Assembly (NCBI GenBank): GCA_001779455.1
Contig: MFKE01000004.1
Location: 14,498 to 21,175, forward strand
DNA: 6,678 nt
Reading direction: 5' to 3'
DNA from: Candidatus Gottesmanbacteria bacterium RIFOXYB1_FULL_47_11
GTDB taxonomy: Bacteria > Patescibacteriota > Microgenomatia > UBA10105 > UBA927
In this document: piece after piece, positions 6,179-6,678 of the stretch
Position numbering within the stretch: position 1 is the first letter of the stretch
Layout: each line of letters starts with the position of its first letter
Translations under genes and position numbers: made by a program
Notes under the pieces: generated by a model
Seen by the model: the letters and a program-made list of their open reading frames with translations, nothing else
Database searches by the model: none
Told to the model about the DNA's origin: nothing

Positions 6179-6678
6179 TTAGTAACTTTCAATGAAGTCT
6201 TTTATATTTGTTTCGTCGATGTGGAAACTTTTGCCTTTACCCTCCACGATCATATGCGCTACCTTGCGGCATACGGCGTTTATGGTCCGCTCAAGCGAGC
6301 GGATACCCGCGTCATACCCCAGGGGCCGGACAAGTTTTGGCCAGATTGCCTCATCTATCGTCAGGTTTTCGCGCGTTAAACCGCTCTCACGCATAAGCTC
6401 CGGCAACACGTAATCTTTTGCGATTTTTATCTTCTCCTGGTCTGTATACGAAGGCATTTGAATCGGCTCAAGACGGTCCAGCACGGCTGTTGCAATATTC
6501 GTTGTATTGTTGGCTGTCGCGATAAACAATACTTCTGATAAATCAAACGGATAATCCAGATAGTGGTCGGTAAATGCGACATTTTGCTCCGGATCCAGAA
6601 GTTCCACAAGTACTCCCATGATATCCCCGCGCGCATGTTCTGCTACACGGTCGATTTCATCAAGGAGAATGACGGGAT
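6179..6678 (-). CDS. Lon-type AAA+ ATPase, C-terminal part, without a peptidase domain (5' partial)
   Basis: The last 165 residues of a Lon-family ATPase are visible; the gene enters from the right edge. In order they show the Walker B motif (VILLDEIDR, Asp-Glu codons at 6661-6656), the Lon signature LLDPEQNVAFTDHYLD, a sensor-1 stretch (FIATANN), the arginine-finger region (VLDRLEPI) and the sensor-2 helix (GIRSLER) of the small alpha-helical AAA+ subdomain. These features are complete, so the ATPase should be active. In canonical Lon (E. coli, B. subtilis) the S16 peptidase domain with its Ser-Lys dyad follows at once. Here the protein ends with DFIESY and TAA, and the RNase J gene starts 18 bases later, so no peptidase domain is encoded in this gene. 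Canonical Lon degrades misfolded cytosolic proteins; this protein may act only as an unfoldase or chaperone, or work with a separate peptidase (inference). Family assignment is secure; the role is not. Confidence 0.9.
   Translation of the reverse strand, partial: PVILLDEIDRVAEHARGDIMGVLVELLDPEQNVAFTDHYLDYPFDLSEVLFIATANNTTNIATAVLDRLEPIQMPSYTDQEKIKIAKDYVLPELMRESGLTRENLTIDEAIWPKLVRPLGYDAGIRSLERTINAVCRKVAHMIVEGKGKSFHIDETNIKDFIESY

Noticed and set aside
5843..6379. A plus-strand open frame of 178 codons across the Lon/RNase J junction
   Set aside because: It lies antisense to two clearly recognised genes and shows no motif; it is a shadow frame.

Overview
This window reads almost entirely on the minus strand. 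It carries a compact chain of housekeeping genes from what looks like a small-genome bacterium. My best guess is the Patescibacteria (CPR) radiation. The reasons are the divergent RNase J, the RodZ-like protein with a short Ig-like C-terminus, the small YtxG/YtxH-like membrane proteins, and very tight packing. This is inference from general appearance, not from a marker gene. UGA works as a normal stop (it ends ftsK and the RodZ-like gene), so the Gracilibacteria/SR1 code is not in use. Shine-Dalgarno sequences of the AGGAGG type are present.

In transcription order (right to left): (1) 6678-6179, the C-terminal part of a Lon-type AAA+ ATPase that stops exactly where the peptidase domain would begin; (2) 6160-4409, a ribonuclease J family protein with several substitutions in normally invariant active-site motifs; (3) 4396-2228, a full-length FtsK/SpoIIIE DNA translocase; (4) 2231-1587, a RodZ-like protein (HTH, one membrane helix, outside Ig-like domain) coupled to ftsK through an ATGA overlap; (5) 1561-1301, a small YtxG/DUF948-like membrane protein; (6) 1311-913, a YtxH-like membrane-anchored coiled-coil protein. 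Gaps are 12-25 bases or the genes overlap, so these six probably form one transcription unit. It joins protein and RNA quality control to chromosome segregation and cell-envelope/shape functions. The order RNase J - FtsK - RodZ resembles the rnjB ... spoIIIE ... ymfM(rodZ) neighbourhood of Firmicutes.

A 75-base gap (838-912) with a plausible sigma70-type promoter then leads to a separate gene (837 to the left edge). This is a D-isomer-specific 2-hydroxyacid dehydrogenase that is cut off by the window edge and carries an apparent one-base frameshift near 671-684.

I see no tRNA or rRNA genes, CRISPR arrays, insertion sequences or long repeats. There is no gene-free stretch over 300 bases. No obviously new system is visible. 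The most unusual points are the peptidase-less Lon end and the RNase J lacking a canonical metal-ligand histidine.
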